A DNA stretch of 64,000 nt from CAVXEH01 sp963805305. Lineage in GTDB: Bacteria; Chloroflexota; Limnocylindria; QHBO01. The stretch covers positions 184,494 to 248,493 of the forward strand of contig CAWDTM010000004.1 of assembly GCA_963805305.1 (NCBI GenBank). The letters run 5' to 3'. The stretch's first letter is position 1. Each line of letters begins with the position of its first letter. The notes beneath the pieces are model-generated. The model was given only the letters and a program-made list of their open reading frames with translations, had not been told where the DNA came from and made no database searches. A program made the translations under genes and the position numbers. This document shows, piece after piece, positions 27,288 to 36,132 of the stretch.

Positions 27288-27314
27288 GATACCGGGTCGC
27301 GTCCCGGGTATCAT
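27288..27314 (+). promoter_or_regulatory. purF promoter with inverted repeat
   Basis: The -10-like TATCAT (27309-27314) is preceded by GGG. An inverted repeat, GATACCGGG (27288-27296) against CCCGGGTATC (27303-27312) with a six-base centre and one unpaired base, covers the -10 box. This dyad could be a repressor site for purine control; it shares GATACC and GGGTAT with the purE promoter. The rest of the gap 27069-27344 shows no gene. Confidence 0.5.
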
Positions 27315-27344
27315 GCGAAGCGTGCCCCGACCCTCGAGCGGACT

Positions 27345-28901
27345 GTGACCGTCGTTCGCCGGAGTGGTCCGCCCGCCGCAGCGGCACCGGTCGCCACGCC
27401 TTCAGTCCCCGCGCCGATCCTCGAGCTGCCCGTCCTCCCCGACGGCACGTATGAGCCGCACGGACCACGCGAGGAGTGCGGGGTCATCGGCATCTGGGCG
27501 CCGGGCCAGCCGGTCGCACGCCTCACGTATCTCGGCCTCCACGCGCTCCAGCACCGCGGGCAGGAGTCGGCGGGGATCGCGACCACCGACGGGTCCGGGC
27601 TGCACCTGCACAAGCGCCTGGGGCTGGTGAGCCAGGTCTTCGACCGCGAGACGATCGAGGCGCTCGAGCAGGGACGCGACCGGGGGGGCGAGCCGGTGGC
27701 GATCGCGTCCATCGGCCATACCCGCTACTCCACGACCGGTTCGAACACGCTGCCGAACGTCCAGCCGGTGCACGCCCACGGCGATCTCGGTGAGCTGATG
27801 CTTGGCCACAACGGCAACCTCACCAACGCGGCCTGGCTGCGAGACGAGCTCTCGGAGCAGGGCGTCGATTTCGTGACGGCATCCGACACCGAGGTGCTCG
27901 CGCGGTTCGTCGCGCATGCGCCCGGGCGCACGTGGGCGCAGCGCGTCGCGCGGGTCTTCCATCGGGCGACGGGTGCCTTCACGTTCACGATGCTCACCGA
28001 GTCGGCACTCGTCGCCGCGCGCGACCCGGTGGGGTTCCGGCCACTGGCCCTGGGTCGGCTCCTCGCGGCGGACGGCGCCGCTGTCGGCTGGGCCGTCGCC
28101 TCGGAGAGCGCGGCGCTCGACGCCATGGGCGCCCAGTTCGTTCGCGACGTCGAGGCCGGCGAGATCCTGACCATCGACGCGGACGGCGTCCGGTCGGAGC
28201 GTCCCGAGGTCCACGGCATCGGCGAGCACCTGTGCGTCTTCGAGTTCGTCTATCTCGCCCGGCCGGACAGCGTCATCGGCGGCCGGCTGCTGTACGAGGC
28301 GCGGATGCGGATGGGCCGCGAGCTGGCCCGGGAGCATCCGGCGAACGCCGACCTGGTCATCGCCGTGCCGGACTCGGCCATCCCGGCCGCCATCGGCTAC
28401 GCGGAGGAGGCTGGACTGCCCTATCGCGAGGGGCTCATCAAGAACCGCTACGTCGGTCGCACCTTCATCCAGCCCGCCCAGCAGTCGCGCGACGAGGCGG
28501 TGCGGATGAAGTACAACCCGCTGTCGGAGGTCGTGCGCGACAAGCGGGTGGTGATGGTCGACGACTCGATCGTGCGGGGCACCACGACCGGCCCTACCGT
28601 CGCGATGCTGCGGCGAGCCGGCGCGCGCGAGGTCCACGTCCGGATCCATTCCCCGCAGATGGCATACCCGTGCTACATGGGCGTCGACACCGGGCGCCGC
28701 TCCGAGCTGATCGCGGCCACCCACGATCTCGACGGGATCCGCCGCGCGATCGGGGCCGATTCGCTCGGGTACCTCTCCCGGGACGGGCTGCTCGCCGCCG
28801 TTGGCGGCGAGACCTCGCGATTCTGCACGGCCTGCTTCGATGGCCGCTATCCGACCGATGTACCGATGGAGCTCGACAAGTACGCCCTGGAGCGCGGCTA
28901 G
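27345..28901 (+). CDS. purF: Amidophosphoribosyltransferase
   Basis: First committed step of purine synthesis: PRPP and glutamine to phosphoribosylamine. It has 518 residues. The N-terminal nucleophile is Cys45 in EECGVIGIW, reached after removal of a 44-residue leader, longer than the 11-residue propeptide of Bacillus PurF. The glutaminase domain contains GLHALQHRGQESAG and GHTRYSTTGSN; the PRPP loop is VVMVDDSIVRGTTTGP. Cys in EHLCVFEF, AYPCYMGVD and CTAC near the end match the four ligands of the iron-sulfur cluster in the Bacillus type. GTG 27345 is the only in-frame start after the -10 box. purM follows after 23 bases. Confidence 0.95.
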   Translation: MTVVRRSGPPAAAAPVATPSVPAPILELPVLPDGTYEPHGPREECGVIGIWAPGQPVARLTYLGLHALQHRGQESAGIATTDGSGLHLHKRLGLVSQVFDRETIEALEQGRDRGGEPVAIASIGHTRYSTTGSNTLPNVQPVHAHGDLGELMLGHNGNLTNAAWLRDELSEQGVDFVTASDTEVLARFVAHAPGRTWAQRVARVFHRATGAFTFTMLTESALVAARDPVGFRPLALGRLLAADGAAVGWAVASESAALDAMGAQFVRDVEAGEILTIDADGVRSERPEVHGIGEHLCVFEFVYLARPDSVIGGRLLYEARMRMGRELAREHPANADLVIAVPDSAIPAAIGYAEEAGLPYREGLIKNRYVGRTFIQPAQQSRDEAVRMKYNPLSEVVRDKRVVMVDDSIVRGTTTGPTVAMLRRAGAREVHVRIHSPQMAYPCYMGVDTGRRSELIAATHDLDGIRRAIGADSLGYLSRDGLLAAVGGETSRFCTACFDGRYPTDVPMELDKYALERG

Positions 28902-28924
28902 GGACCGAACGGAGCGGAGGGCAG

Positions 28925-29956
28925 ATGGCACGCACGTACCGGGAGGCGGGGGTCGACATCGACGAGGGGCGCCGCGCCGTCGCGCTGATCGGGCAGGCCG
29001 TGGCCTCGACCGCCACCCCGGACGTCCTGGCCGGCATCGGTGGCTTCGGTTCGCTCTTCCGCCTGGATCTCGGGCGATGGCAGGACCCGATCCTCGTCGC
29101 CTCCACCGATGGGGTGGGTACCAAGCTGAAGGTGGCGATCGGGCTCGATCGCCACGGGACCGTGGGCGAGGACCTGGTCAACCATTGCGTGAACGACGTC
29201 GCGGTCCAGGGCGCCGACCCGCTCTTCTTCCTGGACTACCTCGGCGTGGGGCGGCTCAGCGCGGAGCAGGCCGCAACGCTCGTGGAGGGGATGGCCCGCG
29301 CCTGTCGCGCGAACGGCGTGGCCCTGGTGGGCGGCGAGACGGCCGAGCTCCCGGACCTGTACCGGGTGGGAGACTACGACCTCGCCGGCTTCGTGGTTGG
29401 CGTGGTTGCCGCTGCCGACCTCATCGACGGCTCCGCGGTGCGGGCCGGCGACGCGCTCCTGGGCCTGCCGTCGAGCGGCCTGCACACGAACGGGTACACC
29501 CTCGCCCGACGCATGTTCGACGAGAGCGACTGGCTCCGGTCGGCGCCCGGCCTGGACGGCACCATCGGGGATGCCCTCCTGGCGCCCCATCGCTCGTACC
29601 TCGAGGAGCTGCGCACGCTGCGCAGCATCCTTCGCGGCGCCGGCACCGACCTGCTCGCCTGCGCGCACATCACGGGCGGTGGCTGGGTGGAGAACATCCC
29701 CCGCACGCTCCCCGCCGGAATGGGGGTCGAGGTCGAGGCCGGGAGCTGGCCGGTGCCGCGCATCTTCAGCCTCATCCAGCAGCGCGGCGACGTACCCGAC
29801 GAAGAGATGGTTCGCATCTTCAACCTGGGAATCGGGATGACGGTCGTCGTGCGGGAGGCGCAGGCCGAGACGGCGTTGGCCGCGGTGCCGGAAGCCTGCC
29901 GCGTCGGGCGGGTCGTGGCGGTCGATGCCGGGGCTCCCCGCGTCGCCTTCGTCTGA
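28925..29956 (+). CDS. purM: Phosphoribosylformylglycinamidine cyclo-ligase
   Basis: AIR synthetase: ATP-driven ring closure of FGAM to AIR. It has 343 residues, the normal length. Motifs are TYREAGVDIDEGRRAVALI at the N-terminus, GGFGSLF, LVASTDGVGTKLKVA (ATP/phosphate binding), VNDVAVQGADPLFFLDYLG, GGETAELPDLY, SSGLHTNGYTLAR, and ACAHITGGGWVENIPRTLP. ATG 28925 is preceded by GGAGGGC, a good ribosome binding site. It lies between purF and purN, the common bacterial order. Confidence 0.96.
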   Translation: MARTYREAGVDIDEGRRAVALIGQAVASTATPDVLAGIGGFGSLFRLDLGRWQDPILVASTDGVGTKLKVAIGLDRHGTVGEDLVNHCVNDVAVQGADPLFFLDYLGVGRLSAEQAATLVEGMARACRANGVALVGGETAELPDLYRVGDYDLAGFVVGVVAAADLIDGSAVRAGDALLGLPSSGLHTNGYTLARRMFDESDWLRSAPGLDGTIGDALLAPHRSYLEELRTLRSILRGAGTDLLACAHITGGGWVENIPRTLPAGMGVEVEAGSWPVPRIFSLIQQRGDVPDEEMVRIFNLGIGMTVVVREAQAETALAAVPEACRVGRVVAVDAGAPRVAFV

Positions 29957-29967
29957 GGAGCGTCGCG

Positions 29968-30618
29968 ATGCGGCTGGGTGTCCTCGTCTCCGGGCGCGGG
30001 TCGAACCTCGAGGCCGTGCTGGCCGCCGTCGCGGCCGGACGGCTGCCCGGAGTGGTACCGGTGCTCGTCATCGCGAACCGGCCCGGCGTGCGCGCGCTCG
30101 AGGTGGCCGAGCGCCATGGTGTGCCGACCCGCGTGCTCGCCCGTGGCGCGTTTCCCGATCCCGGGCAGCGAGACCGCGCCATCGGCGAGGCGATCACCGC
30201 GGCCGGTTGCGACCTGGTCCTGCTGGCGGGCTATGACCAGCTGCTGCGCACGGACTACTTCGTTGCCTACGGGGGGCTGACCATCAACATCCATCCCAGC
30301 CTCCTGCCGCGTCACGGCGGCCGGGGGATGACCGGGGTGGCGGTCCATCGCGCGGTCCTGTCCGCCGGGGATCCCGAGACAGGCGCGACGATCCACGAGG
30401 TCACCCGTGACCTGGACGCCGGTCCGATCCTGGCCCGGGAGACCCTGGCCGTGGCTGCCGGCGAGGATGCCGAGCAGCTGGCACGCCGGGTGCTCACGGT
30501 GGAACATCGGCTCCTGGTGGCAACCCTGCGGCGCCTTGCCGCCGAAGGGTCACCGAGGGAAGCATCTGCTAGGATGACCGCCGTGCCGCGCGACCGACGC
30601 GCGGGCGAACGCACCTGA
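29968..30618 (+). CDS. purN: Phosphoribosylglycinamide formyltransferase
   Basis: Third step of purine synthesis, transferring formyl from 10-formyl-THF to GAR. It has 216 residues. The phosphate loop is VLVSGRGSNLEAVLAAV; catalytic residues are Asn and His of INIHPSLLPRHGG and the Asp of HEVTRDLDAGPIL. Start ATG 29968 follows GAGGAG. The C-terminal tail after VEHRLLVATLRRLA is about 25 residues and Arg-rich (AVPRDRRAGERT), longer than usual. A TAGGAT near 30570 may start the next unit. Confidence 0.95.
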   Translation: MRLGVLVSGRGSNLEAVLAAVAAGRLPGVVPVLVIANRPGVRALEVAERHGVPTRVLARGAFPDPGQRDRAIGEAITAAGCDLVLLAGYDQLLRTDYFVAYGGLTINIHPSLLPRHGGRGMTGVAVHRAVLSAGDPETGATIHEVTRDLDAGPILARETLAVAAGEDAEQLARRVLTVEHRLLVATLRRLAAEGSPREASARMTAVPRDRRAGERT

Positions 30619-30633
30619 AAGGGCCACAGCCCC

Positions 30634-31221
30634 ATGCCGCAAGGCCTGCCGGATCCCGGAAAACTCTGGAACGACTTCATCACCAACCCGCTCGTCGAGC
30701 TCGCGGGACAGCTGATCGTCATCTACGTCGTTCTGCTGTGGCTGGGAACCGCGTACTGGGCCTTCCGCGACATGCAGGCACGCACGGAGAACCCGATCCT
30801 GCCGTACTTCGCGGCGGCGCTGATCATCTTCTTTACCCCGCTCCTCTTCCTCTTCGCGGTGGTCCTCTACCTCATCGTCCGGCCGCGCGAGACGCTCGCC
30901 GAGGTCTACGAGCGTTCGCTCGCGGAGGAGACGCTCCTGGCCGAGGTCGAGAAGAACCGGCTCTGCCCGACCTGCCACCAGCGGGTCGACGCCGACTGGC
31001 TCGTCTGCCCCAACTGCCGGACCCGGCTGCACCGGGTCTGCCCGGCCTGCACGCGGCTGGCGGAGCCGGAGTGGTCGCTCTGCGCGTACTGCGGCAAGGA
31101 GCTCGACCGGTCTGACCGGCCGATCGTGCGTCCCGTGGCACAGGTCAGCAGCGCCGAGCGACAGACCTCGTCCGAGGTCGCGCCGGAGACCGGCGCCCTG
31201 GGCCGCGCCACGAACAGCTGA
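30634..31221 (+). CDS. Membrane protein with C-terminal double zinc ribbon
   Basis: A 195-residue protein. Two membrane helices (VELAGQLIVIYVVLLWLGTAYW; PILPYFAAALIIFFTPLLFLFAVVLYLIV) are followed by a short helix and two zinc ribbons: CPTC...CPNC (Cys111/114/125/128) and CPAC...CAYC (136/139/150/153). This is the double-zinc-ribbon (DZANK-like) pattern, probably on the cytoplasmic side. It differs from the ribbon genes at 20320 and 21431, which put the ribbon first. ATG 30634 is 15 bases after purN. Function unknown. Confidence 0.78.
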   Translation: MPQGLPDPGKLWNDFITNPLVELAGQLIVIYVVLLWLGTAYWAFRDMQARTENPILPYFAAALIIFFTPLLFLFAVVLYLIVRPRETLAEVYERSLAEETLLAEVEKNRLCPTCHQRVDADWLVCPNCRTRLHRVCPACTRLAEPEWSLCAYCGKELDRSDRPIVRPVAQVSSAERQTSSEVAPETGALGRATNS

Positions 31222-31229
31222 CCCGGGCG

Positions 31230-32288
31230 GTGACCGGCGCGGGGAAGCCGGAGGACCGGGATCCGGATCGACCCACCCCCGACGCGGAGATCGGAGCGGG
31301 CGCCGCGCTCGCCGGCGCGACCGACAGCGGTGTGGCAGGTCGCACGAGGCCGCGCTTCGAAGAGCTGCCGCCCGGCCCGCGGACGTGGCCCGGCTGGGTC
31401 GCCATTGGGCTGGGCATGGGTGCCCTGCTGCCAGCCCTCGTCAGCGCCTCCGCGTACCTTGCCAACCAGCAGGCGGGATCGTTCGACGCTGCGGGGGCCG
31501 GCATCGCGGCGCTCGTTGGCCTGGTCCTCGTCGTGGGCGGTCTCGTCTGGCTGGCGGTGGCGGGAATCCTCCGCAGGCGGGTCCTGGGCCCGGACCGCTA
31601 TCGCGGGCCCTCGGTGGTGGGGCTGCTGTCGATCGTGGTCATCGGCGGGAACCTCGCTGCCCTGCCCATCCTCCTGCTCCTGCTCGGCGGTGACCAGAAC
31701 CGCCTGGATGATCCACTCGTGGTCACCGTGGAGCTGCTGCTCACGCCGGTCAGCTTCCTCGTCGTGTATGCGCTCTTCATCGCCCTGCCCCGCGCGCTTC
31801 CGGGTGTGCGGATCTGGACCGGCGTGGCGAGCCTTCGTCGCCTGCTCCAGGGCGTTGGCCTGGGCATCGCGGTGTGGCTGGCGCTCGGCATCCTCACCGC
31901 GCTCGTCAACCTCGTGGTCACCGGCGTCACCGGCAAGCCGCTGGGTGGCGAGCAGGCGGTGGCCGGGCTCGCGGAGCAGATACCGTTCGTCTCGGCGGTT
32001 CTCACCATTGCGATCCTGGCGCCCGTCGCGGAGGAGCTCTTCTTCCGCGGCGCGGTCCTGAACGCGTGGGAGCGCGAGTACGGCACAAACCGGGCGGTGC
32101 TCGGATCGGCACTGCTTTTCGCGCTCGTGCATATCGTGGGCGGCACCGCGCTCGCCGTGGCCCAGGTCTTCCTGCTGGGGCTGGTGCTTGCGTCCGTGTA
32201 CGTGCGGACGCGCAGCCTCGCGACCACGATCGGCCTCCACGGCGCCTTCAACCTCGCCTCGGTCCTGGCGCTCTTCCTCTTGAAGTGA
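31230..32288 (+). CDS. CPBP-family intramembrane metalloprotease
   Basis: A 352-residue membrane protein of the CAAX protease/bacteriocin-processing (CPBP, Abi) family. The three signature motifs are present: EExxxR in PVAEELFFRGAVL, a His in LLFALVHIVGG, and HxxxN in GLHGAFNLAS. About eight membrane helices are visible; the first 55 residues are polar. Members cleave prenylated or leader peptides or act as immunity proteins, but the role here is unknown. GTG 31230 is eight bases after the zinc-ribbon gene. Confidence 0.9.
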   Translation: MTGAGKPEDRDPDRPTPDAEIGAGAALAGATDSGVAGRTRPRFEELPPGPRTWPGWVAIGLGMGALLPALVSASAYLANQQAGSFDAAGAGIAALVGLVLVVGGLVWLAVAGILRRRVLGPDRYRGPSVVGLLSIVVIGGNLAALPILLLLLGGDQNRLDDPLVVTVELLLTPVSFLVVYALFIALPRALPGVRIWTGVASLRRLLQGVGLGIAVWLALGILTALVNLVVTGVTGKPLGGEQAVAGLAEQIPFVSAVLTIAILAPVAEELFFRGAVLNAWEREYGTNRAVLGSALLFALVHIVGGTALAVAQVFLLGLVLASVYVRTRSLATTIGLHGAFNLASVLALFLLK

Positions 32289-32367
32289 CCACCGGTGCCG
32301 GCCGCGCAGGAGGTTCGGTAAGCGCCTCGTAACGGGCCGATAGCCGTGCCCCGCCAGACTCCCGGGC

Positions 32368-33018
32368 ATGACGCTTCCCGCCTCGGTGCGGCTGCCCGGC
32401 ACGCCCGCGATCGGGATCACCCCGCTGGCGGCCCTCGGCGACGCGGAGCTCCTCTCCGTCGCGGTCTGGCGGCCGCTCTCCGTGGCCGCCGGCCTGCTCG
32501 AACGCCTCGACGGCGCCCCGGGGGTGGTGGCGGCCAGTCCGGCGGAGCTCGTAGAGGCGGGCCTCCCCGCGCGACGCGCGTCGGCGCTCGCGGGCGCCTG
32601 CGAGCTGACCCGTCGGGCCCTGGCCGCACCCCCCGGGGATCGCTGGGTCATCCGCCGCCCGGCCGACCTGGCCGACCGGCTGGTCCCCGGCATGGGCCCG
32701 CTCGAGCGCGAGGAGCTGCGGGTTGCGGTCCTCAACACGAAGAACGTCGTCACGGCACTGATCACGGTCTACGTCGGCAGCCTGGCCGGCTCGTCGGTCC
32801 GGGTGGGCGAGGTGTTCCGCGAAGCCGTCCGCCGAAACGGTGCCGCCGTGGTCGTCGCCCACAATCATCCGAGCGGCGACCCCACGCCGTCGGCGGAGGA
32901 CCTGCGGATCACCGGAGAGCTTGCGTCGGCGGGGCGGCTCCTGGACATCGCGCTGCTCGACCACCTCGTGATTGCCCGGGACCGCTGGGTCAGCCTGCGG
33001 TCGCTCGGCGCGCTGTAG
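32368..33018 (+). CDS. radC: RadC-family JAB1/MPN domain protein
   Basis: A 216-residue protein of the UPF0758/RadC family. A helix-hairpin-helix-like N-terminal part (PLAALGDAELLSVAVW and AGLPARRASALAGACEL) is followed by the MPN metal-binding domain with HNHPSGDPTPSAED (starting at His165), where the two His and the Asp bind zinc. Historically called a DNA repair gene; the true function is unclear. ATG 32368 is 79 bases after the CPBP gene, with no clear promoter. Confidence 0.93.
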   Translation: MTLPASVRLPGTPAIGITPLAALGDAELLSVAVWRPLSVAAGLLERLDGAPGVVAASPAELVEAGLPARRASALAGACELTRRALAAPPGDRWVIRRPADLADRLVPGMGPLEREELRVAVLNTKNVVTALITVYVGSLAGSSVRVGEVFREAVRRNGAAVVVAHNHPSGDPTPSAEDLRITGELASAGRLLDIALLDHLVIARDRWVSLRSLGAL

Positions 33019-33127
33019 CCGACTATCCGAATTCGCCTCCGTCCCGCATGATGAGCGCAGGCGATCGGATCGGCTGGGCATGACGCCGCCCCATGGCAGG
33101 CTCCGTCGGTCGCCAGGAGGGTCCTTC

Positions 33128-34813
33128 ATGGCCAATGGTGACGGGCACGGCTCCCGGCGCCGTTCGCGGTTCCGGAGCGAGCAGCTGCCGTTGCTGCTGG
33201 GCGGCCTGCTCGTGGTCGCCGGCATTGGCCTCGTGGTGGCGGTGATCCTGCGACCCCCCTCGAGCGCGACCGGTCCGACCGCCCTGGCCAGCCCGTCCGC
33301 TCCCGGATCGCCCCAGGCGGACACTCCGGAGCCGTCCGCCACGCGCGAGAGCCCCACGGCCTCACCGACCGAGCCGGGCGCGACGCCCCAGCCGACCCCG
33401 CGCGTCGTCGCGGAGACCGCGCTGGACCTGACCTGGCGCTCCCTCGACATTCTCCCGGGCACCGTGGACGATCCGGCGTCGCAGACGGTGGCGGTCGCGG
33501 GCCTGGCCCACGGACCGAACGGCTACGTTGCCGTTGGCGAGATCGTGGACGGTTTCCTGACCGAGACCGGAGCCACCGGCCCGATCCACCCGGCGATCTG
33601 GACCTCGCCCGATGGGTCCGCCTGGCAGCTCGCCGATGCCGGGGCCCTGGGCGACGCGGTTCCCTCCGGGGTGGCCGCGACCGGTGACGAGATCATCATT
33701 CTGGCGGCGTCACCGGAGGCCCCGGTCCTGCTTCGAGGCGCGGGCGAGGGCGCCTGGACACCGGTCACGCCGCCCGACGCCGTGATCCAGCGGGTCGCGG
33801 CCGCCGGCCCCGGTTTCGTCGCCATCGGCCTCCGGAGCTCGACCAACCGTCCGGCGATCTGGAGCTCGGTCGACGGCGCGACCTGGGCGCTGACCTGGGA
33901 GTCCGACGTCGATGCGGGAGAGTTCCTCAACAGCATCGGCGCCCGGGCTGACGGATCGGTGGTGGTGGGCGGGACGCAGCTGGGTCTCACCGGGGGGGCC
34001 CGCGCGGCGGCCCTCGTGTCATCCGACGGCCTGGCGTGGACACGCGTCGACCCCGCCGGGCTGCCGGGCACCATGGGCTTCGACGCCATCGGCACCGGGG
34101 CCGATGGTGCGTGGTACGGCGCGGGATTCGACGGAGCACGGGGCGGGATCGGGGTCTGGCGCTCCACGGACGGGACGACCTGGCAGCAGACGAGCTTCGG
34201 GCCGGCACAAACCACCGAGCAGCCCGGCGACACCGGCAGCGCCACGGCGATCTTCGGCTTCGACGGGCGGACCTTCGTGCTCGCCTACACCTCGTGCTGC
34301 GGCGATCCACCCCAGCGTGCTCTCGTCAGCGTGAACGGCAGGACCTGGGCGCGGGCCGATCGGTCCTCCGCGGTGCGCTCGGCGCGGCTCGCCGCGATCC
34401 TCGTGGAGCCCGACCGGGTGCTGGCGGTGGGGGGCCTGAACCGGGCCGCCGGGGTCTGGCTGGCGACCGGCGCCCCCGTTGGCGGCGTCGAGTTCGCCAC
34501 GGAGCTGGCCCCGCCGTCGCAGGCGGAGGTATGTGGTGGTGGTCCGCAGCTGGCGCTCGCGGTCGAGGTCGATCGCAAGGGCGTGGTGGCGCGCATCCGC
34601 CTCGTCCGGCAGGACGGGTCCGGGGCCGAGCTGAGCGGGGTGATCTGGCCGTATGGCTGGCATGCCTCCGCCGGGCCGCCGCTGACCATTCGCAACGCGG
34701 CGAACGTCGTGGTCCTGCGGGAGGGCGACCAGCTGACGCTCTCCGGTGGGCGGACCACCGGAGACGCCTACCACGTGTGCACCCTGAACGGCGAGGCGGT
34801 CTGGGGGCCATAG
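33128..34813 (+). CDS. Membrane-anchored propeller-like protein
   Basis: A 561-residue protein. A basic cytoplasmic N-terminus (RRRSRFRSEQ) leads into one helix (LPLLLGGLLVVAGIGLVVAVIL), a Pro/Ser/Thr-rich linker, and then an extracellular region with repeated W-x-S-x-D-G-x-x-W motifs: WTSPDGSAWQLAD, WSSVDGATWALTW, VSSDGLAWTRVD, WRSTDGTTWQQTS. These resemble BNR/Asp-box or Kelch-like blades of a beta propeller. No enzyme residues are recognisable. ATG 33128 has AGGAGGG nine bases upstream. Convergent with the next gene, which ends 21 bases away. Confidence 0.75.
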   Translation: MANGDGHGSRRRSRFRSEQLPLLLGGLLVVAGIGLVVAVILRPPSSATGPTALASPSAPGSPQADTPEPSATRESPTASPTEPGATPQPTPRVVAETALDLTWRSLDILPGTVDDPASQTVAVAGLAHGPNGYVAVGEIVDGFLTETGATGPIHPAIWTSPDGSAWQLADAGALGDAVPSGVAATGDEIIILAASPEAPVLLRGAGEGAWTPVTPPDAVIQRVAAAGPGFVAIGLRSSTNRPAIWSSVDGATWALTWESDVDAGEFLNSIGARADGSVVVGGTQLGLTGGARAAALVSSDGLAWTRVDPAGLPGTMGFDAIGTGADGAWYGAGFDGARGGIGVWRSTDGTTWQQTSFGPAQTTEQPGDTGSATAIFGFDGRTFVLAYTSCCGDPPQRALVSVNGRTWARADRSSAVRSARLAAILVEPDRVLAVGGLNRAAGVWLATGAPVGGVEFATELAPPSQAEVCGGGPQLALAVEVDRKGVVARIRLVRQDGSGAELSGVIWPYGWHASAGPPLTIRNAANVVVLREGDQLTLSGGRTTGDAYHVCTLNGEAVWGP

Positions 34814-34834
34814 CGGTCCGCAGCGGCTCGCGCC

Positions 34835-36046
34835 CTACGAGCCCACGGTCACCCGGTAGATGCCGCCGCCGCCCACGTCGGCCAGGTAGATCTCGCCGTC
34901 CTCTCCCACGCCGAAGGCACTGATCTGCTTCCCGGAGGAGAGGACCGGCTTGGGCGTGACGGTCCCCTCGTCGACCTGCAGGGTGAAGACGGTTCCCGAG
35001 CAGTAGTCTCCGAACACGTACACGCCGTCCAGGGCCGGCTGCGCCGTCCCGCGGTAGACATAGCCGCCCGTGACGGCGCAACCCGCGTCATGGCCGTACT
35101 CCGCGACCGGCATGACGTACGGCCGCTGGTCGCACGATCCGCCGTAGCAATGGCGCCCCTCCATCACGTTCCAGCCGTAGTTCTCCCCGCCGGACGAGTC
35201 GCCCGGCTGCCGGTCCACCTCCTCCCACGAGCTCTGCCCCACGTCGCCGATGTACAGGTCGCCGTTCGCCGGATCGAAGCTGAACCGCCACGGGTTCCGG
35301 AGCCCGTAGGCCCAGATCTCGGGCGCACCGCCGCCGGGATCCGACCCGCCGGGGGCGAAGGGGTTGGTCGGCGGGATGGCATACGGCCGCGGGGCCGATG
35401 GCGCGCCGTCGACGTCGATGCGCAGGATCTTGCCCAGCAGCACCGCGGGGTTCTGCGCGTTGCCATTGGGGTCGCCTCCCGAGCCTCCGTCGCCCATCCC
35501 GACGTAGAGGTAGCCGTCGGCACCAAAGGCGAGCTGCCCGCCGTTGTGGTTGGCGAATGGCTGGGCAATGACGAGCAGGATCCGCTCGCTCGCCGCCTCG
35601 GCGCGGTCCGCGGTGGCGGTGAACTCGCTGATAACGGTCGCGCCATCCGGCTGCCGGGTGTAGTCGACGTAGATCCTGCCGCTCGCCGGGAATCCGGGAT
35701 GGAACGCGAGGCCGAGGAGCCCGCGCTCACTGCCAGCGAGGACCCGGCTCCGGATGTCCAGGAAGGGTGTCGCGGCCACGGTGCCGTCCGGCGCCACGAC
35801 GCTGACTGTTCCCGCCTGCTCGTTGACGAAGAGCCGTCCGCTGCCGTCGCCGGCGTTCACGATCCCGAAGGGGTGGTCCAGGCCCGTTGCCACCGCCTGG
35901 AGCGCCAGGTGATCCGGCCCGGTCGGCAGAGGAGGGTTCGTTGAGCCGGGCGCCTGGCTGACGGTGGGCGTCGCCACCCCGCAGGCGGCAAGGGCCACTG
36001 CCAGGCCGGCAACGAAGATCCATCCACGCCGCGCAGAGCTGCTCAT
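34835..36046 (-). CDS. Lipoprotein sugar dehydrogenase of the GSDH (PQQ) family
   Basis: A 403-residue secreted lipoprotein. The signal peptide ends in a lipobox ALAAC with Cys22. The body is a six-bladed propeller of the soluble glucose/sorbosone dehydrogenase family: HPFGIVNAGDGSGRLFVNEQAG, SERGLLGLAFHPGFPASGRIYV, ANHNGGQLAFGADGYLYVGMGDGGSGGDP, KILRIDVDG, IWAYGLRNPWRFSFDPANGDLYIGDVGQ and GGYVYRG. The His and Arg residues that contact PQQ in relatives (FANHNGG, GLRNPWR) are present. Substrate unknown. ATG 36046 is preferred; a TACGCT box (36057-36062, minus strand) lies ten bases upstream. It is divergent from glgE. Confidence 0.9.
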   Translation of the reverse strand: MSSSARRGWIFVAGLAVALAACGVATPTVSQAPGSTNPPLPTGPDHLALQAVATGLDHPFGIVNAGDGSGRLFVNEQAGTVSVVAPDGTVAATPFLDIRSRVLAGSERGLLGLAFHPGFPASGRIYVDYTRQPDGATVISEFTATADRAEAASERILLVIAQPFANHNGGQLAFGADGYLYVGMGDGGSGGDPNGNAQNPAVLLGKILRIDVDGAPSAPRPYAIPPTNPFAPGGSDPGGGAPEIWAYGLRNPWRFSFDPANGDLYIGDVGQSSWEEVDRQPGDSSGGENYGWNVMEGRHCYGGSCDQRPYVMPVAEYGHDAGCAVTGGYVYRGTAQPALDGVYVFGDYCSGTVFTLQVDEGTVTPKPVLSSGKQISAFGVGEDGEIYLADVGGGGIYRVTVGS

Positions 36047-36092
36047 GCTGTCCCGAAGCGTACAGGGGGCGCCCGCCATGCACCGGCGGCGC

Positions 36093-36122
36093 CTGACTCC
36101 GGGTGTCCCGATGGGGTAGGGT
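36093..36122 (+). promoter_or_regulatory. Candidate glgE promoter
   Basis: A -35-like CTGACT (36093-36098) and a -10-like TAGGGT (36117-36122, preceded by GGG) are separated by 18 bases. The -10 ends ten bases before ATG 36133, so the transcript would start within a few bases of the start codon. There is no Shine-Dalgarno sequence. Confidence 0.4.
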
Positions 36123-36132
36123 TGAATGGACG

